Shown here: piece after piece, positions 8,854-16,383 of the stretch
How positions within the stretch are numbered: position 1 is the stretch's first letter
Layout of the letters: each line of letters starts with the position of its first letter
Assembly (NCBI RefSeq): GCF_003326795.1
Contig: NZ_JPWI01000017.1
Span: forward strand, 33,399 to 97,398
Length of the DNA stretch: 64,000 nt
Direction of reading: 5' to 3'
From: Thalassospira profundimaris
GTDB taxonomy: Bacteria; Pseudomonadota; Alphaproteobacteria; Rhodospirillales; Thalassospiraceae
Program-made: the position numbers and the translations under genes
The notes under the pieces: model-generated
What the model was told of the DNA's origin: nothing
What the model saw: only the letters and a program-made list of their open reading frames with translations
Database searches by the model: none

Positions 8854-9858
8854 ATGAAAATCGAACATCCCTATCTTATGTTTCTTGGTGACGCGCCGGA
8901 CGAACTGGCAGCAAAAACCGCAATCGGCATCAAACAGTGGCGTCCGGAATGGTGCGTCGGTCAGCTCAGCCTTCCGGGCTGTCAGGCCGACCTGGGCCTT
9001 CCGGAAATGTCCATTGCCGAAGCAAAGGCAGCAGGTGTTAAGACTCTGGTACTTGGCGTTGCCAACCGTGGCGGCATCATCGGTCCGGCATGGATGGAAA
9101 CCCTTCTGGCAGCAATCGATGCCGGCATGGATATCGCCAACGGTCTGCATACCCGCCTTTCGACCATTCCCGAACTGGTTGAAGCTGCTGCTGCCAAGGG
9201 CGTGAACCTGTTTGACGTGCGTCACTTCGATGGCAAGGTTCCGGTCGGTAACGGTGAAAAACGTTCCGGCAAGCGTGTTCTGGCCGTCGGTACCGATTGC
9301 TCGGTTGGTAAAATGTACACCACGCTTGCCATTGATGCAGAGATGAAAAAACGCGGCATGAAGTCCGACTTCCGCGCGACCGGTCAGACCGGCATTTTCA
9401 TCGCGGGTGAAGGCATCTCGGTTGATGCGGTGATCTCTGACTTCATTTCGGGTGCTGTTGAAACCATCGCACCGGCAAATGATGCAGACCACTGGGACGT
9501 CATCGAAGGGCAGGGCAGCCTGTTCCATGCATCCTTCTCGGGTGTAACCATGGGCCTCATCCACGGTTCGCAGGCTGACGCGCTTGTGATTTGCCACGAA
9601 CCGACCCGTGCGCATATGCGCGGTCTTCCGGGCTACAAACTGCCCGATCTCAAGACCTGCATGGATGTCAACCTGATGCATGCCAAACTGACCAATCCCG
9701 ATTGTGTGGTCGTCGGTTTTGCAATCAACACCAAGGCGCTTGACGATGCCGCTGCCAAGAAACTTCTGGCAGAGATCGAAGCGGAATTCGGTCTGCCGGC
9801 AGTTGATCCGGTTCGCATCGGCGTCGGTCCGATCGTCGACAAGCTCCAGGAGATTTAA
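8854..9858 (+). CDS. dgcN: D-glutamate N-acetyltransferase DgcN (DUF1611 family)
   Basis: 334 residues of the DUF1611 family. A Rossmann-like N-terminal part is followed by a P-loop-like motif GTDCSVGKMYTT and the conserved segments RATGQTGIFIAGEG, VIEGQGSLFH and CHEPTRAHMRG. DgcN proteins acetylate D-glutamate. AAGGAGGT (8843-8850) gives a strong ribosome site for ATG 8854. It is followed by dgcA after one base, so the two are an operon. It is divergent from the glutamine-synthetase-like gene across 270 bp of AT-rich sequence, which must carry promoters both ways. Confidence 0.87.
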   Translation: MKIEHPYLMFLGDAPDELAAKTAIGIKQWRPEWCVGQLSLPGCQADLGLPEMSIAEAKAAGVKTLVLGVANRGGIIGPAWMETLLAAIDAGMDIANGLHTRLSTIPELVEAAAAKGVNLFDVRHFDGKVPVGNGEKRSGKRVLAVGTDCSVGKMYTTLAIDAEMKKRGMKSDFRATGQTGIFIAGEGISVDAVISDFISGAVETIAPANDADHWDVIEGQGSLFHASFSGVTMGLIHGSQADALVICHEPTRAHMRGLPGYKLPDLKTCMDVNLMHAKLTNPDCVVVGFAINTKALDDAAAKKLLAEIEAEFGLPAVDPVRIGVGPIVDKLQEI

Positions 9859-9859
9859 G

Positions 9860-10840
9860 TTGCCCCAGCTTAGTGTGATTTCCGAAGTCTTTCCTCTGGC
9901 GCAGGTTTTCAAAATCTCGCGCGGGGCGCGGACCGAGGCACATGTGGTCAAGGTGACCCTGACGGACGGCACGCATACGGGCTATGGGGAATGCGTTCCC
10001 TATGCCCGTTACGGCGAAACTGTGGAAGGTGTCATTGCTGACATCAATGCACAGGCTGATGCGCTGTCACGTGGCATGACGCGTCTTGAGCTTCAGGATG
10101 CCATGAAAGCCGGCGCAGCGCGCAATGCTGTCGACTGTGCCTATTGGGATCTCGAAGCCAAGCGCACCGGACGCCGCGTTTGGGAAATGATCGGTCACAA
10201 GGCCCCCGAAGGGTTGGTGACGGCCGAAACGCTCAGCATCGATACGCCTGACAACATGCGCGAAGCGGCACGCAAAATTGCCCATGCGCCTTTGTTGAAG
10301 GTCAAGCTGAATGGTGAAAATGTTCTCGAATCCGTGCGTGCGGTTCGCGAAGGTTCACCCAAGGCCCGTATCATTGTTGATGCCAACGAGGCATGGACGC
10401 TGGATCTGCTTGCCGATATCGGCTCGGAACTTGACGGGCTTGGCGTTGAAATGATCGAACAGCCGCTTCCTGCGGGGCAGGATGATGGTCTGATCGATAT
10501 CGACTGTCCGGTTCTGTTGTGTGCCGATGAGTCGGTTCACACGGTTGCCGACATTCCGCGTCTGGCCAATCTCTATGACATGATCAATATCAAGCTCGAC
10601 AAGACCGGCGGTCTTACCGGTGCGCTGGAACTGGCAGAAGCCGCTTCCAAGGCCGGGATGCAGCTGATGACCGGGTGTATGGTGGGGACCTCGCTTGCGA
10701 TGGCACCGGCCATGATCACCGGGGCAATGTCACGCATTGTCGATCTCGATGGCCCGATCTGGATGGCCAAGGACCGGGAAAATGCCCTGACCTTTAACAA
10801 TGGGGTCATGGGGCTTCCTGATCGTGCTCTTTGGGGCTGA
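9860..10840 (+). CDS. dgcA: N-acetyl-D-glutamate racemase DgcA (enolase superfamily)
   Basis: 326 residues from TTG 9860, one base after the dgcN stop, with AGGAG at 9848-9852. Enolase-superfamily features are complete: KVKLN (KxK base), VDANEAW, VEMIEQPL and CADES metal ligands, and IKLDKTGG with the second catalytic lysine. The closest general type is dipeptide epimerase; next to dgcN it should racemise N-acetyl-D-glutamate so that the carbon reaches L-glutamate. The deacylase of that route is not next to it. No ATG fits, and longer starts would overlap dgcN. Confidence 0.88.
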   Translation: MPQLSVISEVFPLAQVFKISRGARTEAHVVKVTLTDGTHTGYGECVPYARYGETVEGVIADINAQADALSRGMTRLELQDAMKAGAARNAVDCAYWDLEAKRTGRRVWEMIGHKAPEGLVTAETLSIDTPDNMREAARKIAHAPLLKVKLNGENVLESVRAVREGSPKARIIVDANEAWTLDLLADIGSELDGLGVEMIEQPLPAGQDDGLIDIDCPVLLCADESVHTVADIPRLANLYDMINIKLDKTGGLTGALELAEAASKAGMQLMTGCMVGTSLAMAPAMITGAMSRIVDLDGPIWMAKDRENALTFNNGVMGLPDRALWG

Positions 10841-10897
10841 TCATCATGTACCGGAGATTGCCCGGGATCGGGCAATTCTGATCCCTGTTACGATATA

Positions 10898-10933
10898 CAA
10901 GGCCGCACCGAAAGACCCGGTGCGGCCTTGTTC
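10898..10933 (+). terminator. Terminator after dgcNA
   Basis: A 13-bp stem (CAAGGCCGCACCG with CGGTGCGGCCTTG) with a 7-nt loop and a short T-rich tail. A smaller hairpin, ATTGCCCG with CGGGCAAT, lies just before it at 10857-10876. The remaining gap to 11305 is AT-rich, with the palindrome at 11022-11034 and no gene that I can support. Confidence 0.75.
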
Positions 10934-11021
10934 GTTCGGGAAAGGTCGTTGACAGGCCGATGACCTACGGTGCCGATCAAGAAAGTTGCATTTTTCTTAA
11001 AGCGGCGCTGAAAATATTGGT

Positions 11022-11034
11022 TAACAAATTGTTA
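11022..11034. promoter_or_regulatory. 13-bp palindrome upstream of the GGDEF gene
   Basis: TAACAA-A-TTGTTA is a perfect 6+1+6 palindrome in an AT-rich stretch about 270 bp before the cyclase start. The binding protein is unknown. Confidence 0.3.
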
Positions 11035-11305
11035 TTTATTTTCAGGTGCTTACGTATAGATTTCCAACGGAAAAGTATCGAAATACTCACCGGTCGGGTA
11101 CTTCCACCTCTAATGGATAGTTGTATCTTGGGTTAAATAAGGGAACCATGATGCTCATATGAGGGGACAGGTAGGGCCCTTTAAAAAACTGAAGCTGGAG
11201 CTGTACTGCGTGCTATCTGATCCCTTTAAAGATAGTAGACGCACTGCCGGATCTTTGCGGTGTTGCTATCGTGACTTCCTCTATACGCCAAGGCATGCAG
11301 AATTG

Positions 11306-12412
11306 ATGCATTTGCGGCGCAAGGAGTCGATTCAGCTTTCCGCACGTTTTGCTGCTCTTTTTGTTCTTGTTCTTCTGCTGGCGGCCCCTTTCTGGGATCA
11401 CAGTTTTTCCACCGATATCTGGTCGTCACAGACTGTTATAATGCGATTGCTGGTTGGTTTGGTTGCCTTGGCGGTCATTACCAATCGGGCTGTCAGTGCG
11501 CGGTTGCGACGCCGGTTTCCCTATTTGCCGATGTTGATGCTGATCGTTGCGGCCTGTTTGCTCAGCATCTTTTCCGGCAATGATCCCGAATCCACTATCT
11601 TGATGCATTCCGCCCATAGCTGTTTGATGCTGGGCCTTGTGCTGATGATTGCGATCATGCCAGTGACCCTGGTCGAGGCGATTTTGCTATCGCTTCCCAT
11701 CATCGCGCTTTTGATCGTTGGCAGTTATGTCGATCTGGCAACCGGGGTCATCCCGCTTGAAATGCTGTTGTCGGTCTTGCTGCCGCTTGCCGTTTTTTCG
11801 GCCCTTGTGCAGCTTTACCGGACGATCATGGCTGCCCAGGAAATTGCGATCGACCCGCTTACGGGCTGTTATACCCGGGCCTTTGGCATGGAAATGATCA
11901 AGGTCAGCTTCGATGGTGCGCTTCGCAAACGCGCCCCTTACACCGTGGCCTTTATCGATCTTGATGACTTCAAGCAGATCAATGACCGCTATGGTCATGA
12001 TTACGGGGATCGCATTCTGGGCGAGGTCGGGGAAAATCTGGTAACCCGGTTCCGGCGATCCGACCTTGTTGTCCGCTGGGGCGGGGAGGAATTCCTTGTT
12101 CTGCTGCCCGAGCTTGATCATGCGCGTGCAGCCGAAGTGCTGGACCGTGTTATGGCGCCGGGGCTGGCGGCACTCGAAAACGGTCAGGTTCAAAGGGCCA
12201 GTGTTGGCCTGTCAGAGCGGATCGAAGATGCGATTGCCCTGCCGCAAAACCTGATCGAGCTGGCTGATCGTCGCATGTATGAGGCCAAGAAGCGTCGCGA
12301 TCATGATGATATGATCGCCAATAGCCTCTCGGGGCGTCGCAACGCTGTGGCGCGCAATCCCGGTGCTCCCTGCAGTGCCAAGGTTCAGCCTGTTGACCGG
12401 ACGCTGAACTAG
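11306..12412 (+). CDS. Membrane-bound diguanylate cyclase (GGDEF domain)
   Basis: 368 residues from ATG 11306. A basic N-terminus leads into about five hydrophobic helices (residues ~15-175), then a GGDEF domain: DPLTGCYTRA, FIDLDDFKQINDRYGH, and the active site RWGGEEFLVLL. An RRSD I-site five residues before GGEEF predicts product inhibition. It makes cyclic di-GMP from GTP at the inner membrane. No EAL domain or known sensor is seen; the membrane part resembles a MASE-like sensor. The start is uncertain: in-frame ATG 11159 would add 49 non-hydrophobic residues, and neither site has a strong ribosome site. Confidence 0.88.
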   Translation: MHLRRKESIQLSARFAALFVLVLLLAAPFWDHSFSTDIWSSQTVIMRLLVGLVALAVITNRAVSARLRRRFPYLPMLMLIVAACLLSIFSGNDPESTILMHSAHSCLMLGLVLMIAIMPVTLVEAILLSLPIIALLIVGSYVDLATGVIPLEMLLSVLLPLAVFSALVQLYRTIMAAQEIAIDPLTGCYTRAFGMEMIKVSFDGALRKRAPYTVAFIDLDDFKQINDRYGHDYGDRILGEVGENLVTRFRRSDLVVRWGGEEFLVLLPELDHARAAEVLDRVMAPGLAALENGQVQRASVGLSERIEDAIALPQNLIELADRRMYEAKKRRDHDDMIANSLSGRRNAVARNPGAPCSAKVQPVDRTLN

Positions 12413-12865
12413 GCTTTCAGAGCTTTCCTGATTTTATTTTGATCCTTGTATTAAAACACCAGTCTTGCTGGATTGTGACAACAGGAACGTGTTTTAGGCA
12501 GGGCCAAAGTCATCATTGTGATCGCTTGGACCGCGGATTTGCGAATCCCTTGGATCATTTCCGGTGCAATTAGAGGCCAAAATAACCGTTCAACGGGAAA
12601 TGATGGTGGCGGACAGGTGATTTTTGGTCCTGCCTGAAACCAGATTCGCGCCGATTCTCTTTCCGATTGTGAAAATACGCTTTTCTTCAGTGATCAAAAA
12701 ATAATCTCTGACTGGGGATTTTCAGGGCGATTGACGGGCATTGTCATAAAATTGTGATCAAAAAACGTGCAGTAATATTTTTGGCGAAAAAATAGTCAAA
12801 AAGCTGTTGCGTCCTCCCCGGCAAATCGGTAATGTTCATTTGTGCGCTGCGGTAGGACGCAGTGC
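12413..12865. other. Non-coding stretch between the GGDEF gene and the small RNA
   Basis: No frame with protein-like character on either strand. The sequence becomes AT-rich toward 12800, as expected for a promoter region of the small RNA that follows. Confidence 0.4.
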
Positions 12866-12947
12866 ATTCCGGCGAGCGACTTGTCGCTCGTTTCTTGGAC
12901 GTTTCCTCCCTAGACTTGGGCCGCTGTCACAGGCGGCCTTCTTTTTT
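12866..12947 (+). ncRNA. Candidate small RNA of the MmgR/suhB (alpha-r8) type
   Basis: About 80 nt in an 807-bp gap. Order: a hairpin CGAGCGAC-TT-GTCGCTCG (12873-12890), a single-stranded stretch with TTTCCTCCCT (12902-12911), then a terminator GGCCGC/GCGGCC (12919-12938) and TTCTTTTTT. The 10-nt CU-rich motif between a hairpin and an intrinsic terminator is, as I recall, the signature of the alphaproteobacterial alpha-r8 family (Rfam suhB, MmgR in Sinorhizobium), which is about this long. The motif is complementary to ribosome-binding sites, so base-pairing repression is likely. The 5' end is approximate. Confidence 0.55.
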
Positions 12948-13150
12948 GCCTGAATTCTGCCGTTTCGGTTGATGGTTGTGCTTGAAACTAACCGATTGGT
13001 CCAAAACTCCCCTGCTTTGAAAATATTATTGTGCGCTGCAAATCAATTTCCGGTTTTGCTGATGTGGCTGTGTCTTTTGTATGTGTGAACTCTTGTGTAC
13101 CGCAGGATGCTTTTACCGAACATCGCGCCCTGTTGATTCGGTTCAAGTGT
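12948..13150. other. Non-coding stretch after the small RNA
   Basis: No supported gene. A 68-codon frame starting at 13081 runs through the terminator hairpin of the opposite gene and has no family resemblance. Confidence 0.4.
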
Positions 13151-13191
13151 TAAAAAGGGCGCCATCACAGTTGTTTCTGCAATGGCGCCCT
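13151..13191 (-). terminator. Terminator for the acetyltransferase operon
   Basis: A 10-bp stem (AGGGCGCCAT with ATGGCGCCCT). Leftward reading ends in CCCTTTTTA, so it terminates the minus-strand gene that ends at 13220. Confidence 0.85.
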
Positions 13192-13219
13192 GGAATTCGC
13201 GGTTTCGAATGTTCTGAGA

Positions 13220-13795
13220 TTACTTCTCTCGGGTCGGGTTGCCTTCGGGAATCGTGCCGTCACCATCCCCAAGCCCGCGCTGCATGATCACGCTATCGAC
13301 CCAGCGACCGAGTTTGAAACCCGCTGATTGCAGGGTTCCGGCAACCCGGAAGCCCAGACGCGCATGCAGGCCGATAGAGGCTACGTTGGCGCTGTCACCG
13401 ATCACCGCGACCATCTGGCGATAACCAAGCGCTGTGCACCGTTTAATCAGCTCTGAAAGCAACGCGCGACCCGCACCCTTGCCGACGACATCGGGTGCGA
13501 TATAGATCGTGTCTTCGACCGTAAAACGATAGGCCGGGCGCGTACGATAGGACCCGGCATAGGCAAATCCCTCAACCCGGCCGTCAAGCTCTGCTACCAG
13601 ATAGGGCAGGCCGCGCTCGCGCACATGTTGCCAGCGCGATGTCAGTTCGGCGATTTCCGGGGCGCGTTCCTCAAACGAGGCCAGCCCATGCAGGACATGA
13701 TGGCCATAGATTTCAGTGATGCGCTCGAAATCTTCGGGTTCTGCGTCACGGATCACCAGATCGTGCAAAACAACACTGGTCGCGGTATCGGTCAT
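13220..13795 (-). CDS. GNAT N-acetyltransferase, phosphinothricin/methionine sulfoximine type
   Basis: 191 residues. GNAT fold with IRDAEPEDFERITEIY at the start, acetyl-CoA loop VVGKGAGRALLSELI, and the PAT-type pattern YRTRPAYRFTVEDTIYI and GDSANVASIGLHARLGFR. This subfamily acetylates the amino group of methionine sulfoximine/sulfone, phosphinothricin or small amino acids. Start ATG 13795 overlaps the preceding stop as TAATG, so it is coupled to the amidohydrolase before it. The true substrate is unknown. Confidence 0.9.
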   Translation of the reverse strand: MTDTATSVVLHDLVIRDAEPEDFERITEIYGHHVLHGLASFEERAPEIAELTSRWQHVRERGLPYLVAELDGRVEGFAYAGSYRTRPAYRFTVEDTIYIAPDVVGKGAGRALLSELIKRCTALGYRQMVAVIGDSANVASIGLHARLGFRVAGTLQSAGFKLGRWVDSVIMQRGLGDGDGTIPEGNPTREK

Positions 13796-14661
13796 TAAAG
13801 CGGGTTCCCGTCGAGATCATGGAAGGACGCAATCAGATTGGTCATCTGGTCGCGCAAAACGTCAAATCCGCGATGCGGGGTGATTGTGGCTTCATCCATG
13901 TAAAGCGCGCGCGACAGCTCGATCTGAAGACTGTGCACATGCTCCTCGGGGCGGCCGTAATGACGGGTGCAATATCCCCCGGCATAGGGGTCATTGTGCG
14001 CCGGGCCAAATCCCATATCGCGAAGACAATCATCCACAAACCGCGTCAGTGACGGGTGGCATGATGTTCCATAGCAATCGCCAAGCACCAGATCAACGCG
14101 GTTTTTTGTGCTGTCGGTGGAATCGCCGGGCATCGAATGGCAATCAATCAGGATGCAATAGCCAAATGTATCGCGCGTCTGCTCAATCAGCTTCTGCAAG
14201 GCCCGGTGATAGGGACGGTAATAGGTGTCAATGCGTTCGAATGCTTCTTCGACGGGCAGGCGGCCTTTATAAATCTCGACCCCGCCACTGACCACACGCG
14301 GAATCGACCCAAGTCCCGAAAGCGCGCGCATCGAATTGATTTCCGCATCATGGGGCAGGTCACCCTCGAACATGCGCGGATCAAGTTCCATCGCCGCCCG
14401 GTTCACATCGACATAGGCCCGCGGGAAGGTCGCGCAAAGCAGCGGTGCGCCGAGTTTCGGGGCCGCGCTGAACAGCTGATCGACAAAGGCATCTTCCGAT
14501 GCGCGTAATTCAAACGATCCGATCCGTGCGCTTTCAATCAGATCCTGCGGGTATTGGCGCCCCGAATGCGGGGATGCAAAGACCACAGGCAAGGTCTGCC
14601 GTGGCGGCAGGATAACAGTAGCAGGCCCGCTAGAGGCAATTTCCGAAGGCAACTGGTTCAT
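13795..14661 (-). CDS. N-formylglutamate amidohydrolase family protein
   Basis: 288 residues from ATG 14661. Family motifs: VFASPHSGRQYP near the start, RASEDAFVDQLF, YVDVNRAAMELDP, IDCHSMPG in the centre and QIELSRALYMDE near the end. His, Asp and Glu in these form the likely zinc site. HutG-type enzymes split N-formyl-L-glutamate in histidine breakdown, but no other hut gene is here, so a related N-acyl amino acid may be the substrate. The start has only a weak GAAAGA site. The stop overlaps the acetyltransferase start. Confidence 0.88.
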   Translation of the reverse strand: MNQLPSEIASSGPATVILPPRQTLPVVFASPHSGRQYPQDLIESARIGSFELRASEDAFVDQLFSAAPKLGAPLLCATFPRAYVDVNRAAMELDPRMFEGDLPHDAEINSMRALSGLGSIPRVVSGGVEIYKGRLPVEEAFERIDTYYRPYHRALQKLIEQTRDTFGYCILIDCHSMPGDSTDSTKNRVDLVLGDCYGTSCHPSLTRFVDDCLRDMGFGPAHNDPYAGGYCTRHYGRPEEHVHSLQIELSRALYMDEATITPHRGFDVLRDQMTNLIASFHDLDGNPL

Positions 14662-14816
14662 TGTCTTTCGTAATGTCCATCCCTGAATGGGTGTGTTGAA
14701 TGTCCCGCGGTCCCCAAAAATCATATTGCACCTGATCAGGGGCAATATGTTCCTCTAGCATATGGTAATTGGAGCAGAATTGATGAAGATTTTTTGTCAA
14801 AAAACCATTTCTGGGG

Positions 14817-14845
14817 TTGCGCCTTTGTCTGCCTTGGGCTAAATA
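14817..14845 (+). promoter_or_regulatory. Possible promoter of the tRNA array
   Basis: TTGCGC (14817-14822), a 17-bp spacer and TAAATA (14840-14845) lie 76 bp before the first tRNA. Spacing and position fit a sigma-70 promoter. Confidence 0.4.
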
Positions 14846-14920
14846 CCGCCTCGCCGACGCAAACGGCACAGACCAATCCTTTCGATATGATAGGGGCGGT
14901 CTTCTGAAAGATGGATTTGC

Positions 14921-14997
14921 GGGCCTATAGCTCAGTTGGTTAGAGCGTTCGCTTGACATGCGAGAGGTCACAAGTTCGAGTCTTGTTAGGCCCACCA
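14921..14997 (+). tRNA. tRNA-Val (anticodon GAC), copy 1
   Basis: 77 nt with encoded CCA. Acceptor GGGCCTA pairs with TAGGCCC. The anticodon stem TTCGC/GCGAG encloses TTGACAT, so the anticodon is GAC (reads GUC and GUU). The T-arm contains GTTCGAG. Confidence 0.96.
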
Positions 14998-15013
14998 TCT
15001 TTCACACCCATAG

Positions 15014-15090
15014 GGGCCTATAGCTCAGTTGGTTAGAGCGTTCGCTTGACATGCGAGAGGTCACAAGTTCGAGTCTTGTTAGGCCCACCA
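15014..15090 (+). tRNA. tRNA-Val (anticodon GAC), copy 2
   Basis: Identical in sequence to copy 1, including the encoded CCA end; 16 nt after it. Confidence 0.96.
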
Positions 15091-15106
15091 TCTTTCACAC
15101 CCATAG

Positions 15107-15183
15107 GGGCCTATAGCTCAGTTGGTTAGAGCGTTCGCTTGACATGCGAGAGGTCACAAGTTCGAGTCTTGTTAGGCCCACCA
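15107..15183 (+). tRNA. tRNA-Val (anticodon GAC), copy 3
   Basis: Identical to copies 1 and 2. It is followed at once by the array terminator rather than by the shared spacer. Confidence 0.96.
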
Positions 15184-15189
15184 TTCCCA

Positions 15190-15216
15190 CCCCGCCGGGT
15201 TGCCGCGCGGGGTTTT
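15190..15216 (+). terminator. Terminator of the tRNA-Val array
   Basis: CCCCGC (15190-15195) pairs with GCGGGG (15207-15212), followed by TTTT. It lies seven bases after the CCA of the third tRNA. Confidence 0.75.
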
Positions 15217-15236
15217 GCATTTTCCAGCCTGAATGA

Positions 15237-16379
15237 TTATCGCATCTGCGCGATGCTTTTTCTGAAGCGCATGGCGCTAAAGGCAAAGAAGGCGCTGGCA
15301 ATCACAAAGACCAGCAGGAATTCGGGCCATACCACATCAATCCCGGCCCCGCGAAACAGGATCGCCTGCGCATATTTGACGAAATGCGTTGATGGGGCGA
15401 TCTGCATGATGTTCTGAAGGGTTTCGGGCATGCTTTCAAGCGGGGTCGTTCCCCCCGACAGCATGCGAAGCGGCAGGACGACAAGGATAAATAGCAATCC
15501 GAATTGCGGCATTGATCGGGTCATGGTCGCAAGGAAAATGCCAAGTGCGGTGGCAAAGAACAGATACAAGACCGTCCCCGCCATGAATAAAAGCTTTGAT
15601 CCGATCACCGGCACGCCAAGCACCAGCTGAACCACGAAGATCAGTGACAGCATACTGGCAATCAGGATCACAAGGCCGTTGGCCCAGACCTTTGCCATCA
15701 TGATTTCAAACGGATCAAGCGGCATCACAAGAAGATGTTCAATCGTGCCATGTTCGCGTTCCCGAATAAGGGCCGCCCCCGAAAGAATGATCGACAGCAT
15801 CGTGATGGCATTGATGATTTCCATGGTCGCCGTAAACCAGGAACTCGTCGCATTCTGGTTATAGGCATAGCGTGTGACGATCTGTGCCGCACTATCCGTA
15901 TTGGCCCCCGCATAGGCCGATTTGCCCCCCAGCCAGCTTGAAACTTCCTGTGCGATGATGTTGCTGACATAGCCCTGACCGATCCCGGCCTGCATCATGG
16001 CGGTGGCATCGATATTAAGCTGCACTTCCGGATTGCGCCCGCCAATCAGATCGCGCTCAAACCGTGGCGGGATAACAAGGACAAAGGTGAAGGCTCCGCT
16101 ATTCATTGCTGCATCCAGATCACGCTCGGCAATCTGCACCGGTGTCTGGAAAAATGGCGGCAGGAAAGCATCCCGAATGCGAAGCGATATGGCCGATCCG
16201 TCCTGATCGGAAATTGCAATCGATGCATTATTCAGGTCATGCGAAAAACCGGTCGCCGCGTTATAGATCGCAAATGAAAACGCCCAGACGATCAGGGCCA
16301 TCAAAACGACATCGCGCCTGAGACTGTAAAGCTCCTTGATACCAAGGCGATAGATATTGCCAATCCGTCTTGAAAACAT
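15237..16379 (-). CDS. ABC-2 type exporter permease (YhhJ/YbhR-like)
   Basis: 380 residues. One N-terminal membrane helix (about 24-42), a large periplasmic domain, then about five C-terminal helices, as in ABC-2 exporters; IREREHGTIEHLLVMPL is the family's cytoplasmic loop. AGGAGG at the end of the upstream gene serves ATG 16379. It is the third gene of an HlyD-RbbA-YhhJ operon like E. coli yhiI-rbbA-yhhJ and should be the partner permease of the fusion ATPase. The exported substrate is unknown. Confidence 0.9.
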   Translation of the reverse strand: MFSRRIGNIYRLGIKELYSLRRDVVLMALIVWAFSFAIYNAATGFSHDLNNASIAISDQDGSAISLRIRDAFLPPFFQTPVQIAERDLDAAMNSGAFTFVLVIPPRFERDLIGGRNPEVQLNIDATAMMQAGIGQGYVSNIIAQEVSSWLGGKSAYAGANTDSAAQIVTRYAYNQNATSSWFTATMEIINAITMLSIILSGAALIREREHGTIEHLLVMPLDPFEIMMAKVWANGLVILIASMLSLIFVVQLVLGVPVIGSKLLFMAGTVLYLFFATALGIFLATMTRSMPQFGLLFILVVLPLRMLSGGTTPLESMPETLQNIMQIAPSTHFVKYAQAILFRGAGIDVVWPEFLLVFVIASAFFAFSAMRFRKSIAQMR

Positions 16380-16383
16380 CGCC

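Larger units (their letters stand above)
14921..15183 (+). repeat. Tandem triplication of a 93-bp tRNA-Val unit
   Basis: Units start at 14921, 15014 and 15107. The 77-nt tRNA and the 16-nt spacer TCTTTCACACCCATAG are identical in each complete unit, which points to recent duplication or ongoing gene conversion. Confidence 0.95.

Noticed and set aside
8815..9972. 385-codon open frame opposite dgcN
   Set aside because: Runs through dgcN in reverse; dgcN has all family motifs and a strong ribosome site.
12860..12947. 6S RNA or SRP RNA in the gap after the cyclase gene
   Set aside because: Neither the long 6S bulge structure nor the SRP GGAAG/GCAG tetraloop core is present; length is too short for 6S.
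13081..13287. 68-codon frame starting at 13081
   Set aside because: It runs across the terminator hairpin of the opposite gene and into that gene; no signal of selection as protein.
14921..15183. Tandem repeat read as a CRISPR array
   Set aside because: The repeat units fold as complete tRNAs and the spacers are identical to each other.
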